This document shows, in pieces, positions 1 to 8,133 of a stretch of 21,638 nucleotides of DNA. Positions within the stretch are counted from its first letter, which is position 1; every line of letters starts with the position of its first letter. Made by a program: the position numbers and the translations under genes. Where the stretch lies: NCBI GenBank assembly GCA_944385645.1, contig CALWYA010000006.1:1-21638 (forward strand), written 5' to 3'. The stretch comes from an uncultured Oscillospiraceae bacterium (GTDB lineage: Bacteria; Bacillota; Clostridia; Oscillospirales; Oscillospiraceae). Below the pieces are notes generated by a model that saw nothing but the letters and a program-made list of their open reading frames with translations, was not told the origin of the DNA and made no database searches.

Positions 1-1456
1 CCTCGATGCCCAGACGGGGCAGGTTGATGGAGGTGAAGCTCAGGTTGCCTCGGCCGCAGGTTACCGCCTTGCTGGGGTCGTGGACGTTGGCCATCACCCG
101 GGTGCGGCAGCCCATATAGGCCACCTCGGTGTTATAGTCCCCCTCCCGGTAGAAGGACAGGTTGAAGGGGGCGTCCAGGAAGCTGAAATTGGGGAAGAGC
201 CGCTTGGCGCTGGTCTTGATGGCCAGCTTGAACAGGTCGTAGTTGGGGTCGCCGGGGTTGTAGTTGACCCCCTCCTTCACCTTGAAGATCTGCACCGGGA
301 AAATGGGGGTCTCCCCGTTGCCCATGCCGGCGTCGGTGGCCAGCAGCAGGTTGCGCATGACCATCCGCCCCTCCGGGGAGGTGTCGGTGCCGTAGTTCAC
401 CGAGCTGAAGGGCACCTGGGCCCCCGCCCGGGAGTTCATGGTGTTCAGGTTGTGGACCAGGGCCTCCATGGCCTGATAGGTGGCCTTGTCCGTCTTGGTA
501 TAGGCGATCCGGGCGGCGTCCCGGGCGCTCTCCAGCAGGGTCTCCCGGTCCACTCCGAAGTGCTCCAGCGCCCCGTCGTACCACTCCCCCAGCAGCTGCT
601 CATACCGATCCGCGTTCCGGATGGTGGGCTCGGGGGCGGTCTTCTGGACCCGCTTGGCGATGTCATAGGTCTCGTCATAGGGCAGATCCAGCCGGGCGGC
701 CAGACTCTGGGCCAGGGCGTCAAAAAACTCCTTCCGGAAGGTCTTGGTCACCCCCGGGGCCATGGCATAGTCAAAGTTGGGGACGCTCTGCCCGCCGTGC
801 ATCTCGTTCTGGTTGGCCTGGATGGCGATGCAGGCCAGGGAGGCGTAGCTCATGATGGACTGGGGGGTGCGCAGATACCCGTGGCCGGTGCAGAACCCGT
901 GCTCGAACAGCTTGATCAGGTCGATCTGGCAGCAGGTCTCGGTGAGCATGTAGAAGTCCTTGTCGTGGATATGAATATCCCCGTTGATGTGGGCCTTGGC
1001 GATGTCCTTGGGCAGGACGTAGTGGTCCACATAGTACTTGGCCCCCTCGGAGCCGTACTTGAGCATGGTGCCCATGGCGGTGTCGCCGTCGATGTTGGCG
1101 TTCTCCCGCTTGATGTCCGCGTCCTTGGAGTCGGCGTAGGTCAGCTCGTTGTAGATGTTCATCAGGTCGGACTCCGCCTCGCGGATCTTGGCGTGCTCCG
1201 CCCGGTAGAGGATGTAGGCCTTGGCGGTCTTCTCATAGTCGTACCGGATGAGCATGGACTCCACAATGTCCTGGACCTGCTCCACGGTGCAGTCCCCCGC
1301 CGGGATGGCGGCGCACACCTTCTTGGTCAGATACTCGAAGTCGATGCTGGCCATGGGTTCGCCCTTGACCGCCTTGTTGGCCGCGTAGATGGCATTGTAG
1401 ATCTTGGACTCGTCAAAGGGTACCATCACGCCGTTTCTCTTTTTGATCTCCCGCAT
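1..1456 (-). CDS. nrdD: Anaerobic (class III) ribonucleoside-triphosphate reductase, C-terminus cut off by window edge
   Basis: This enzyme reduces ribonucleoside triphosphates to deoxy forms without oxygen, using a glycyl radical installed by NrdG. About 485 N-terminal residues are visible; the family is about 700 or more, so the glycyl-radical end lies beyond base 1. The protein opens with an ATP-cone (MREIKKRNGVMVPFDESKIY, residues 1 to about 90), the allosteric nucleotide site. The catalytic barrel follows with family signatures FCTGHGYLRTP, NQNEMHGGQSVPNFDYAM, a GCRTRV cysteine motif and CGRGNLSFTSINLPRLG near the edge. The ATG at 1454-1456 follows a GGGGAG-like Shine-Dalgarno. A consensus promoter and two NrdR boxes lie just upstream, so NrdR repression is expected. 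An nrdG gene to the left is likely but not visible. Confidence 0.97.
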   Translation of the reverse strand, partial: MREIKKRNGVMVPFDESKIYNAIYAANKAVKGEPMASIDFEYLTKKVCAAIPAGDCTVEQVQDIVESMLIRYDYEKTAKAYILYRAEHAKIREAESDLMNIYNELTYADSKDADIKRENANIDGDTAMGTMLKYGSEGAKYYVDHYVLPKDIAKAHINGDIHIHDKDFYMLTETCCQIDLIKLFEHGFCTGHGYLRTPQSIMSYASLACIAIQANQNEMHGGQSVPNFDYAMAPGVTKTFRKEFFDALAQSLAARLDLPYDETYDIAKRVQKTAPEPTIRNADRYEQLLGEWYDGALEHFGVDRETLLESARDAARIAYTKTDKATYQAMEALVHNLNTMNSRAGAQVPFSSVNYGTDTSPEGRMVMRNLLLATDAGMGNGETPIFPVQIFKVKEGVNYNPGDPNYDLFKLAIKTSAKRLFPNFSFLDAPFNLSFYREGDYNTEVAYMGCRTRVMANVHDPSKAVTCGRGNLSFTSINLPRLGIE

Positions 1457-1472
1457 GGCCGCTCCCCACTTC

Positions 1473-1520
1473 CTGCAATATCTTGTGTCGTAGCCGACTT
1501 TTCGTGACTATATATAGTTA
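1473..1520. promoter_or_regulatory. Tandem NrdR boxes in the nrdD promoter
   Basis: Two 16-bp sites resemble the NrdR consensus acaCwAtATaTwGtgt. One is at 1505-1520, with the perfect 12-bp palindrome ACTATATATAGT at its core (1507-1518). The other is at 1473-1488 with core CAATATCTTGTGT. Each matches about 12 of 16 positions. They are separated by 16 bases, 32 bp centre to centre or about three helix turns, which is the classic paired NrdR arrangement. The upstream box covers the -10 and the downstream box lies just after the expected start point, so binding should block transcription. Confidence 0.85.
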
Positions 1521-1545
1521 TACTCAGAAACGCCTCCCCTGTCAA
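1517..1545 (-). promoter_or_regulatory. Sigma-A promoter of nrdD
   Basis: On the minus strand a perfect -35 TTGACA (1540-1545) and a -10 TATAAC (1517-1522) are separated by 17 bases. Transcription would start near 1510, about 55 bases before the nrdD start codon. The -10 is overlapped by one of the two NrdR boxes. Confidence 0.85.
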
Positions 1546-1566
1546 GGGGGCGGGGAAAACTTCGTC

Positions 1567-1593
1567 ATATTTTCTTCCCCCCATGCGTAGGAT
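1567..1593 (+). promoter_or_regulatory. Possible sporulation (sigma-E-like) promoter of the deacetylase gene
   Basis: TCATATT (core ATATT 1567-1571) resembles the sigma-E -35 element. Fourteen bases later CGTAGGAT (1586-1593) partly matches the -10 CATACAnT. No sigma-A promoter is evident here, and pdaB genes are sporulation genes in Bacillus. The match is only partial. Confidence 0.25.
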
Positions 1594-1626
1594 AGTCCAT
1601 CCGAACAGAGAGGAGTGGAGCGGCCC

Positions 1627-2406
1627 ATGTGGAAGCGCCGGGCGGAGGTCAAAATATTTTTCATCGAGAAGAAGTGGTGGATCGCGGCGGCCTGTCTGGT
1701 TCTGGCAGCCGCCATGTTCTGGGTGGTGAACTCCCCCGCCGTGGTGGGGGCCTCCGCCGCCGCGCGGCAGCTGCCTATCTACTGTGTCCAGCGGGATGAC
1801 CAGAAGCTGATCTCCATCAGCTTCGACGCCGCCTGGGGCAACGAGGACACCCAGCAGCTCATTGACATCCTGGGGCAGTACCAGGTCCCGGCCACCTTTT
1901 TCGTGGTGGGGGAGTGGGTGGACAAATATCCGGAGTCGGTGAAGGCCCTCCACGACGCCGGCCACGAGGTGATGAACCACTCCGACACCCATGCCCACTA
2001 TCCCCAGCTGTCCGCCGACGAGATCCTGGCCGACCTGACCGCCTGCAATGACAAGATCGAGGCGGTCACCGGGGTGCGCCCCACCCTCATCCGCCTGCCC
2101 TACGGGGACTATGACGACCACTCCATCAGCGCCGTGCGCGCCGCCGGCCTGGAGCCCATCCAGTGGGACGTGGACAGCCTGGACTGGAAGGACCTGTCCG
2201 CCGACGAGATCACCCGCCGGGTCACGGAAAAGGTCTCCTCCGGCTCCATCGTCCTGTTCCACAACGCCGCCCTCCACACCCCCGAGGCCCTGCCCGCCAT
2301 TCTCCAGACCCTGCTCCGGGAGGGCTACACCTTCGTCCCCATCTCCCAGCTCCTGCTCACCGGCGACTATACCATCGACCACACCGGCCGCCAGTGCCCG
2401 GCGTAA
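1627..2406 (+). CDS. PdaB-like sporulation polysaccharide deacetylase, membrane anchored
   Basis: This 259-residue protein belongs to the NodB-type polysaccharide deacetylases (carbohydrate esterase 4). It has a basic N-terminus and one membrane segment (about residues 18-34), with the catalytic domain outside the membrane (about 58-245). Motifs are SFDAAWG (64-70), HSDTH (metal histidines 117 and 121), RLPYGD (155-160), WDVDSLDW (179-186) and IVLFHNA with histidine 211. The usual TFDDG is FDAA here, so the second (metal) aspartate is Ala67; I recall this from the clostridial PdaB-like clade. Overall it resembles PdaB, needed for spore cortex in Bacillus. ATG at 1627 is preferred over the upstream GTG at 1615, which overlaps the AGGAG (1611-1615). 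The gene is monocistronic, with a terminator 36 bases after the stop. Confidence 0.9.
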   Translation: MWKRRAEVKIFFIEKKWWIAAACLVLAAAMFWVVNSPAVVGASAAARQLPIYCVQRDDQKLISISFDAAWGNEDTQQLIDILGQYQVPATFFVVGEWVDKYPESVKALHDAGHEVMNHSDTHAHYPQLSADEILADLTACNDKIEAVTGVRPTLIRLPYGDYDDHSISAVRAAGLEPIQWDVDSLDWKDLSADEITRRVTEKVSSGSIVLFHNAALHTPEALPAILQTLLREGYTFVPISQLLLTGDYTIDHTGRQCPA

Positions 2407-2441
2407 TGTCCCATTTCGCCTCTCTCCACGCCGGAGGTCCC

Positions 2442-2466
2442 AGCCCCCTCTCCCGGGGGCTTTTTT
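2442..2466 (+). terminator. Intrinsic terminator of the deacetylase gene
   Basis: AGCCCCC (2442-2448) pairs with GGGGGCT (2455-2461) across a six-base loop, followed by a T-run to 2466. Confidence 0.85.
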
Positions 2467-2529
2467 GTTGCTCCGCGGGACTTATCCCGAAAAAGGCTCC
2501 GATCCGCAAAGATTTCGGCCAAAAATATC

Positions 2530-2558
2530 TGTACAAAAAATTATTTATGTGTTATAAT
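2530..2558 (+). promoter_or_regulatory. Promoter of the SLH surface protein gene
   Basis: A perfect TATAAT (2553-2558) is preceded by TGt, making an extended -10. A weaker -35 TGTACA (2530-2535) lies 17 bases upstream. The surroundings are strongly AT-rich. A start near 2565 gives a leader of about 75 nt before the ATG at 2640. Confidence 0.75.
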
Positions 2559-2570
2559 AAATGATGTTTA

Positions 2571-2593
2571 GCAGCGAGCCTTAGGCTCCCTGC
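2571..2593 (+). other. Leader hairpin between the duplicated 20-mers
   Basis: GCAG-C-GAGCC (2571-2580) pairs with GGCTC-C-CTGC (2584-2593) around a TTA loop, with one C-C mismatch. No T-run follows, so it is not a terminator. It would sit near the 5' end of the SLH mRNA and could protect the message. Confidence 0.6.
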
Positions 2594-2639
2594 AAGGCCG
2601 CACTGTACAAAATATTTTTTATGCGGGAGTTGATTGCAC

Positions 2640-5600
2640 ATGAAAAGACGATTGTTAGCCATCGCCATGACTCTGGCCATGGCCCTGTCCCTGCTGCCGG
2701 TCACGGCGCTGGCGGAGGGGACGGAGGACCGGACCGGCTCGGAGCCGGTCGGGTCAGAACAACAAGTTCTGACCAATGAACCCTCGGACGAGGAGGCCGC
2801 GACGGATACGGAGACCCCTGTTGAGGACCCCGAGCAGGGGACGGAGCCCACTGATGAAGTGGGGAGCGGGGATGCGGCAACTGTCGCAGCAATTACTACG
2901 CAGGATGCCTTGGAAACGGCAATTGAAGCTGCCCCGGAGGGCGGCACTGTGACGCTGGACAGCAATATTGACATTACAGAACCAATCGTCATCACAAAAG
3001 AACTTACGCTGGATCTGAATGGGAAGACGATTGCGCCTGCCGCTGGCACCACAATTTGGAAGGATGATAAAGAGAATAATATCAAGCACTGGTCTTTGAT
3101 TCGGGTCGCGGAGGAGGGAAACCTTACCGTCACAGGGGAAGGTACACTTCGGGCTGCGGAAGATGACAGCTATGCGATTGATTTGTACGACGGAACGAGC
3201 AAATGCACCATTGAAAACGGAACGTTTGTGGGTAACGTTCATACGGTTTATGTTTTTGCGGGAGAATTGACTGTCAATGGTGGCACGTTCTCTGTTCTGC
3301 AGAAATATTCTGAGGAGTATCCCGACGAATATGTTTTGAACTGTTATGATGCCCACTATAAAGACGGCACTGCGTCCATCACGGTCAGCGGTGGAACCTT
3401 CGTGGGATTCAATCCCAGTAATTGCAGAGCGGAGGGCGCTGGGACGGATTTTTGTGCTCCCGGATACATTGTTGAGGAAAAGACAACTGGTGGAAAGACC
3501 AGCTATACCGTAACAAAACTGTCTGAGGAAAACTCTGTGGCCCAGGTGGACGATGAGTATTATGCCACCCTGGCCGCGGCGGTGGAGGATGCGGCGAGCG
3601 GTTCTACCATTGTGATGAAGGCGGGTACGCAGATTGAGGGGACGCAGCAGGTGGTCATTCCTGCCGAAAAGTCCCTGACGTTGGATCTGAACGGTCAAGA
3701 GATCAAGGCGCATAATAATGCGGCAATCAAAGTCCTTGGGCATCTGACAATCTGTGATAACTCTGCTGAGGGTAACGGAAAAATCGTCTCCACGACGAAG
3801 TACGGAAATGGCTATACAACGGGTATGGTCTATGCCAATGGTGAAGATGCTTCCATCACTATGGAGAACGGTATCATTGAAGCGGTATTTGAATCTCCTG
3901 CAAGTAATGGACAGTACGGCGTGGGTCTGATGAACGGTGCGGACTTCACCATGACCGGCGGTACAATTGAGGCTGGCTGGTTTGCAGTCTGCGGCAACGG
4001 CACGAGCACGGGAACGTCTACTATCAATATTTCCGGCGGCGAGTTGATTTCCACTGCCGACTATGCACTCTACCTGCCTCAGTCCGGCACTACTACTGTC
4101 TCTGGTGGTGTGATTGACGGTGCGGCCGGCGGCATTGCCATGATGCGCGGGACGTTGAATATCACTGATGGAACCATCGCCAGCCAAGGTACTGGTGATA
4201 CCGGTGATTGGGACGACGGCACCAGCGGTATGGGTAACGCTGCTCTGAACGTCGGTGATAAAACCAAAGGAGTTTACGGTGATTGTACCGTCAATATTTC
4301 CGGCGGTAATTTTACCGTGGCCAATGAGGCGATGACGATCACCAGAGACAAAGAGGGAAAGTATACAATTGACATTTCCATCACCGGCGGCACTTTCCCG
4401 GATAAAGACAGCATTGAGGCGTACATCCCCACCGGTTATGCTGCGACTGAGAGGGATAACGGCACCTGGATCGTCGGCCCCAAGGAGGGTATGGAGGCTG
4501 ATGTCAGCACCGGTGCGGACAACACCGCTTCTGCCACTGTGGATGGAAGCTATACTGGAAGTGAAAGCGACGAAGGCAGCGGCGATGGTTCGGTCACAGC
4601 TGGAGCGACCATCCGAATCAACGTGGCTACCGGTACAGACGGTGCTGCGGATGAAAGCATCACCAAGACCGAGGTGACGGTGGGCGCCGCCGCGCTGAAC
4701 TCCGTCCAAAAGGCTTCCGGGGTGCAGAATGTAGAAATTACCACTGACGTGGGCACTGTGACTTTGGACAAGAATGCCTGGAACAGCATTGCCGACAATG
4801 CCGGGAACGGCAGCGTGACGCTGACCATTCAGAAATCTGAGGATGCCAACGGCCCGGCGGACTGGACGGTGTCCGCCGTGGATGAGAGTGGGAATCCTGT
4901 GTTTTCTTCCGAGAATGAGCGCAGCGGAAAGATCACCATTTCTGTTCCATATAAAGGGACTGTGTCGGATGGATCGCAGGTCGTCGTTTACTACATCGGC
5001 GAAAACGGACAGCTGGAGTCCATGGTGACCACCTATCAGGACAATACTCTGAGCTGGACCACAGATCACCTGTCTGATTTTGGCAGTGTGACAATTGATG
5101 CGGACGATGAGGCGGTCTGGGTTTCCGGCAGCGATCTGAAAGCGGGCTCCCTGGCTGACGCGCTGACAGATCTGGATGCGGTCGGCGGCACCATCGACCT
5201 GATTCGAAGCGCGACTCTGGATGCAGCTAAGTATACCATCAGCAAAGACGTCAAGATTCAGAAGAGCGCCATGCAGGAGGGAGAACTGACCATTACCGCC
5301 ACGGTGGCGGCCGGCCCGGGGACCGGGGCCTTCAACATTACCGCCGACGCCAGCCTGACTCTGGATGGTGTCAAAATGACGATCAATGGTACCAAGGATA
5401 CAGAGAATCAGGGCGGGAAGTATGACGGAACCGGATTTATTTTGGATAACACCGACAGCGGGACCGGCGGCAAGCTGATCCTGACAAATGCAAACGTGGA
5501 ACTGAACAGCCTGCAGCGGGGGATGGTGTTCCAGGTCACGGCTTCCGACCTCAGCTCGGTGGAGATGACGAACTCCCAGTTGACCATTCAGGATATTGAC

Positions 5601-7577
5601 GGCAACGCTACCAACGGCGGCGTGTGGACAGTTGGCGAGGGCTCTACTGTGACGGTCCAGAATTGCGGGGACCACGGCCTCAGCGCCAGTTCCGTCACGG
5701 TGGAAAACGGAGCCACTGTAGCGGTCAGCAACGTCGGGTATCGCGGCATCAGCATCAATGATGCGGGCGGCAAGCTGGAGATTCAGTCCGGCGGCACTGT
5801 GACCGTTACCAATGCCTGTCAGGCGGAGGGCTATAACAGCTCCGCCGTGGTGATGTCCGACAACGCGACCGGCGGTCTGCAGGTCGCGCAGGGGGGTAAG
5901 CTGACCGTCACCGGTGAGAACTCTGAAATCCAGCTGAGCGATGCTGCCGGCGTGACCAATAAGCTGGAGGGCGATATTACCGGTACTTATACCGGCGCTG
6001 TGATCATGGTGGGCGATCAGGCTTTTGAAGACCTGGCCGAGGCTCTGACTGCGGCTGGTAACAGTGCCACCGACAAGACCGTCACCCTGCTGGGCGATGT
6101 GGAGACCAGCACCGCCATTTCCATCCCCGAGGGCGTGACGCTGGACGGCAACGATCACAGCATCACCTACACTGGAGCACCTGCGTCCACTCCTCAGAAC
6201 GGCGCGTTCATCACGGTGAATACGGGGGCTGATGACGTCACCATCCAGAACGTGACCATCAACGCGGGCACCAACTTCAAGCACGGCGTGCAGTTCTTCT
6301 GCAACGACGGCGGCACCCTGAACAATGTCACCGTCAACGGCGGCGCCTGGACCTCTGTTATTGTCAACGGAGCGACGAACGTCACCATCCAGGATACTAA
6401 ACTGTATCCTCAGGATGTAACGGGTTCTGAGGACGTATTCCCCTACGCCAACATTGAGTATGCCATGGGCAGCGGTGTAGATGATGAGGAACAAATCCCC
6501 AGCCTGACCGTGGACAATGTGACCTTTGGTTCCGCCGGATCTCAGATTTGGGTGGATGACGCGACGGTTGCCAACATGAAGACTGCGATGGGTGGCAGTG
6601 CGACCGATACAGAAATCGTCAATAAGGTCAACAGCAGTATCACCAACAAAAACAGCGGCGACATTACCGTGAGCATCGAGCTGACGGCGGGCAATGTGAC
6701 CGGCTCCACTATCGACGGCACCGACGACGATGACCACGGCGGCTCCTCCGGCGGCGGCTCCAGCGTGACCCGCTACAACGTGAGTGTGGAGGACACGGAC
6801 AACGGCTCCATCCGGGTGTCCCCCAGCCGCGCCTCCCGCGGCCAGACCGTGACCATCACCGTCAGCCCCGACGACGGCTATGAGCTGGACCGCCTGGTGG
6901 TCCGGGACGCCGACGGCGACCGGATCGACCTGGAGCGCCAGAGCGATACCCGCTATACCTTCGAGATGCCCCGCAGTCGGGTGACCGTGGAGGCCACCTT
7001 CGCGGAGATCGTGGAGGAGGACGCCATCCCCTTCCGGGATGTGGACACGGACGACTGGTTCTATGACGCGGTGGTCTATGCCTATGACACCGGCCTGATG
7101 AGCGGTGTCAGCGACCGGGAGTTCGCGCCCAACAGCACCCTGACCCGGGCCATGGTGGCCCAGATGCTCTGGGCGCTGGAGGACAAGCCGCAGGTCAACT
7201 ATCTGATGGCCTATGACGACGTGGACAGCGGCGCCTGGTTCGGCGAGGCGGTCCGCTGGGCCTCCAGCGAGGGCCTCATGTCCGGCTACTCCGACACGGT
7301 CTTCGGGCCCAACGACCCCGTGACCCGGGAGCAGCTGGCCCTGATCCTGTACAACTACGCCCGGGACAAGGGCTATGACGTGGACGGCGGCCGCACCCTG
7401 GGCTCCTACCTGGATGCGGACAGCGTCTCCGTGTGGGCCGTCTCCGCCCTGGAGTGGGCGGTGGACGCCGGTCTGATCTCCGGCCGGGGCGAGGGCCTGC
7501 TGGCCCCCAGCGGCACCGCGACCCGCGCGGAAGTGGCCCAGATCTTCATGAACTTCCTGGAGAACGTGGCCCGGTAA
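2640..7577 (+). CDS. Secreted beta-helix surface protein with three SLH domains
   Basis: This 1645-residue protein has a signal peptide (1-25, ending ALA) and an acidic low-complexity stretch (26-84). Most of the rest is right-handed beta-helix sequence with many [IV]x[IV]xGGx[IF] turns (such as TVNGGTF, TVSGGTF, SITGGTF). Four module starts share the pattern 'alxxAlxxa..GgTvxL' near residues 85, 303, 826 and 1124; the first two continue into LTLDLNGK/Q. Residues about 620-825 form a different beta-rich segment. A GGSSGGGSS linker (about 1365) leads to a divergent InlB-type repeat (1378-1455, YNVSVEDTDNGSI). SLH domains begin near 1463, 1525 and 1590 and would bind secondary wall polymer. It is probably an S-layer-associated adhesin or glycan-binding protein; the ligand is unknown. 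ATG 2640 follows GGGAG (2625-2629). The passenger region is visibly more AT-rich than the SLH end. Confidence 0.93.
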   Translation: MKRRLLAIAMTLAMALSLLPVTALAEGTEDRTGSEPVGSEQQVLTNEPSDEEAATDTETPVEDPEQGTEPTDEVGSGDAATVAAITTQDALETAIEAAPEGGTVTLDSNIDITEPIVITKELTLDLNGKTIAPAAGTTIWKDDKENNIKHWSLIRVAEEGNLTVTGEGTLRAAEDDSYAIDLYDGTSKCTIENGTFVGNVHTVYVFAGELTVNGGTFSVLQKYSEEYPDEYVLNCYDAHYKDGTASITVSGGTFVGFNPSNCRAEGAGTDFCAPGYIVEEKTTGGKTSYTVTKLSEENSVAQVDDEYYATLAAAVEDAASGSTIVMKAGTQIEGTQQVVIPAEKSLTLDLNGQEIKAHNNAAIKVLGHLTICDNSAEGNGKIVSTTKYGNGYTTGMVYANGEDASITMENGIIEAVFESPASNGQYGVGLMNGADFTMTGGTIEAGWFAVCGNGTSTGTSTINISGGELISTADYALYLPQSGTTTVSGGVIDGAAGGIAMMRGTLNITDGTIASQGTGDTGDWDDGTSGMGNAALNVGDKTKGVYGDCTVNISGGNFTVANEAMTITRDKEGKYTIDISITGGTFPDKDSIEAYIPTGYAATERDNGTWIVGPKEGMEADVSTGADNTASATVDGSYTGSESDEGSGDGSVTAGATIRINVATGTDGAADESITKTEVTVGAAALNSVQKASGVQNVEITTDVGTVTLDKNAWNSIADNAGNGSVTLTIQKSEDANGPADWTVSAVDESGNPVFSSENERSGKITISVPYKGTVSDGSQVVVYYIGENGQLESMVTTYQDNTLSWTTDHLSDFGSVTIDADDEAVWVSGSDLKAGSLADALTDLDAVGGTIDLIRSATLDAAKYTISKDVKIQKSAMQEGELTITATVAAGPGTGAFNITADASLTLDGVKMTINGTKDTENQGGKYDGTGFILDNTDSGTGGKLILTNANVELNSLQRGMVFQVTASDLSSVEMTNSQLTIQDIDGNATNGGVWTVGEGSTVTVQNCGDHGLSASSVTVENGATVAVSNVGYRGISINDAGGKLEIQSGGTVTVTNACQAEGYNSSAVVMSDNATGGLQVAQGGKLTVTGENSEIQLSDAAGVTNKLEGDITGTYTGAVIMVGDQAFEDLAEALTAAGNSATDKTVTLLGDVETSTAISIPEGVTLDGNDHSITYTGAPASTPQNGAFITVNTGADDVTIQNVTINAGTNFKHGVQFFCNDGGTLNNVTVNGGAWTSVIVNGATNVTIQDTKLYPQDVTGSEDVFPYANIEYAMGSGVDDEEQIPSLTVDNVTFGSAGSQIWVDDATVANMKTAMGGSATDTEIVNKVNSSITNKNSGDITVSIELTAGNVTGSTIDGTDDDDHGGSSGGGSSVTRYNVSVEDTDNGSIRVSPSRASRGQTVTITVSPDDGYELDRLVVRDADGDRIDLERQSDTRYTFEMPRSRVTVEATFAEIVEEDAIPFRDVDTDDWFYDAVVYAYDTGLMSGVSDREFAPNSTLTRAMVAQMLWALEDKPQVNYLMAYDDVDSGAWFGEAVRWASSEGLMSGYSDTVFGPNDPVTREQLALILYNYARDKGYDVDGGRTLGSYLDADSVSVWAVSALEWAVDAGLISGRGEGLLAPSGTATRAEVAQIFMNFLENVAR

Positions 7578-7601
7578 CCCGCTCCCCGCGAAAAAACCAC
7601 A

Positions 7602-7643
7602 AAAAGCAGAGGCAGGCGCCGTCTGGCGCCTGCCTCTGCTTTT
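7602..7643. terminator. Strong bidirectional terminator between the SLH gene and the NifX-like gene
   Basis: A perfect 19-bp stem, 7602-7620 paired with 7625-7643, closes a GTCT loop. It ends in TTTT on the plus strand and in TTTTT followed by a further T-run on the minus strand. It should stop transcripts from both convergent genes. The remaining 7644-7716 holds a short GCAAGG-type inverted repeat and nothing else I can support. Confidence 0.9.
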
Positions 7644-7716
7644 CAAAACCCTGCCTCCTTGCCCGGCAAGGCGGCCAGCGAGCAAAGCGAGGACTTTTCC
7701 CCCGCTTTTCCCGCTC

Positions 7717-8133
7717 TTATCGGCCCGGGTGGTTGCCTGGACAGCCCTGGTGGTCCTGGGCGCAGTCGTGGCCGGCGCAGTCCTGGCCGTGGTCGTGCTC
7801 GTGGTGGTCGCACACCGCGTCCGCGTCATAGGCCAGCTTCCCCGCCAGCCAGTCCGTTACCGCCTGGTCCGCCGCGCCCTCCACGCCGGGGTAGAGGGCG
7901 ATCCCGGCCTCGGCCAGAGCCGCCCGGGCCCCGCCGCCGATGCCGCCGCAGATCAGCGCCTCCACCCGGTGGGCCGCCAGAAAGCCCGCCAGCGCCCCGT
8001 GGCCGCTGCCGTTGGTATCCACCACCCGGCTGGACGTCACAGCGCCGTCTTCGATCTGATAGAGCTTGAACTGTCCGGTGTGCCCAAAATGCTGGAACAC
8101 CTGGCCGTTCTCATAGGTTACCGCGAGAATCAT
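7717..8133 (-). CDS. NifX/NifB-like (dinitrogenase FeMo-cofactor family) protein with metal-binding tail
   Basis: A 138-residue protein of the dinitrogenase iron-molybdenum cofactor family (small NifX/NafY-like fold). Signatures are AVTYENGQVFQHFGHTGQFK near the N-terminus, NGSGHGALAGFLA (41-53) and ICGGIGGGARAAL (61-73). Such stand-alone proteins are common in anaerobes without nitrogenase and are thought to bind or carry Fe-S or metal clusters. The C-terminus (108-137) is unusual: seven histidines and four cysteines in 30 residues, likely a metal-binding tail. I chose ATG 8133 because GAGGTG (8141-8146) sits 7 bases upstream; the longer start at 8154 has no ribosome site. No nif genes are visible. 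A consensus promoter lies at 8181-8209. Confidence 0.88.
   Translation of the reverse strand: MILAVTYENGQVFQHFGHTGQFKLYQIEDGAVTSSRVVDTNGSGHGALAGFLAAHRVEALICGGIGGGARAALAEAGIALYPGVEGAADQAVTDWLAGKLAYDADAVCDHHEHDHGQDCAGHDCAQDHQGCPGNHPGR

Larger units (their letters stand above)
2530..2623 (+). repeat. Duplicated AT-rich 20-mer in the SLH gene promoter and leader
   Basis: The 20 bases at 2530-2549 recur at 2604-2623 with 18 of 20 identical. Both copies begin TGTACAAAA and end TTTATG or TTTTATG. The first covers the -35 and spacer; the second lies just before the GGGAG ribosome binding site at 2625-2629. The spacing is 74 bases, about seven helix turns. Confidence 0.7.

Noticed and set aside
80..1507. 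475-codon plus-strand frame opposite nrdD
   Set aside because: Same-register mirror of nrdD, low complexity in Gly/Val/His, no ribosome site; nrdD signatures are unmistakable.
2754..7829. A 1691-codon open frame on the minus strand across the SLH gene
   Set aside because: It is in exact codon register with the SLH gene and exists because that gene avoids TTA, CTA and TCA. It has no domain sense, and its start lies inside the NifX-like gene.
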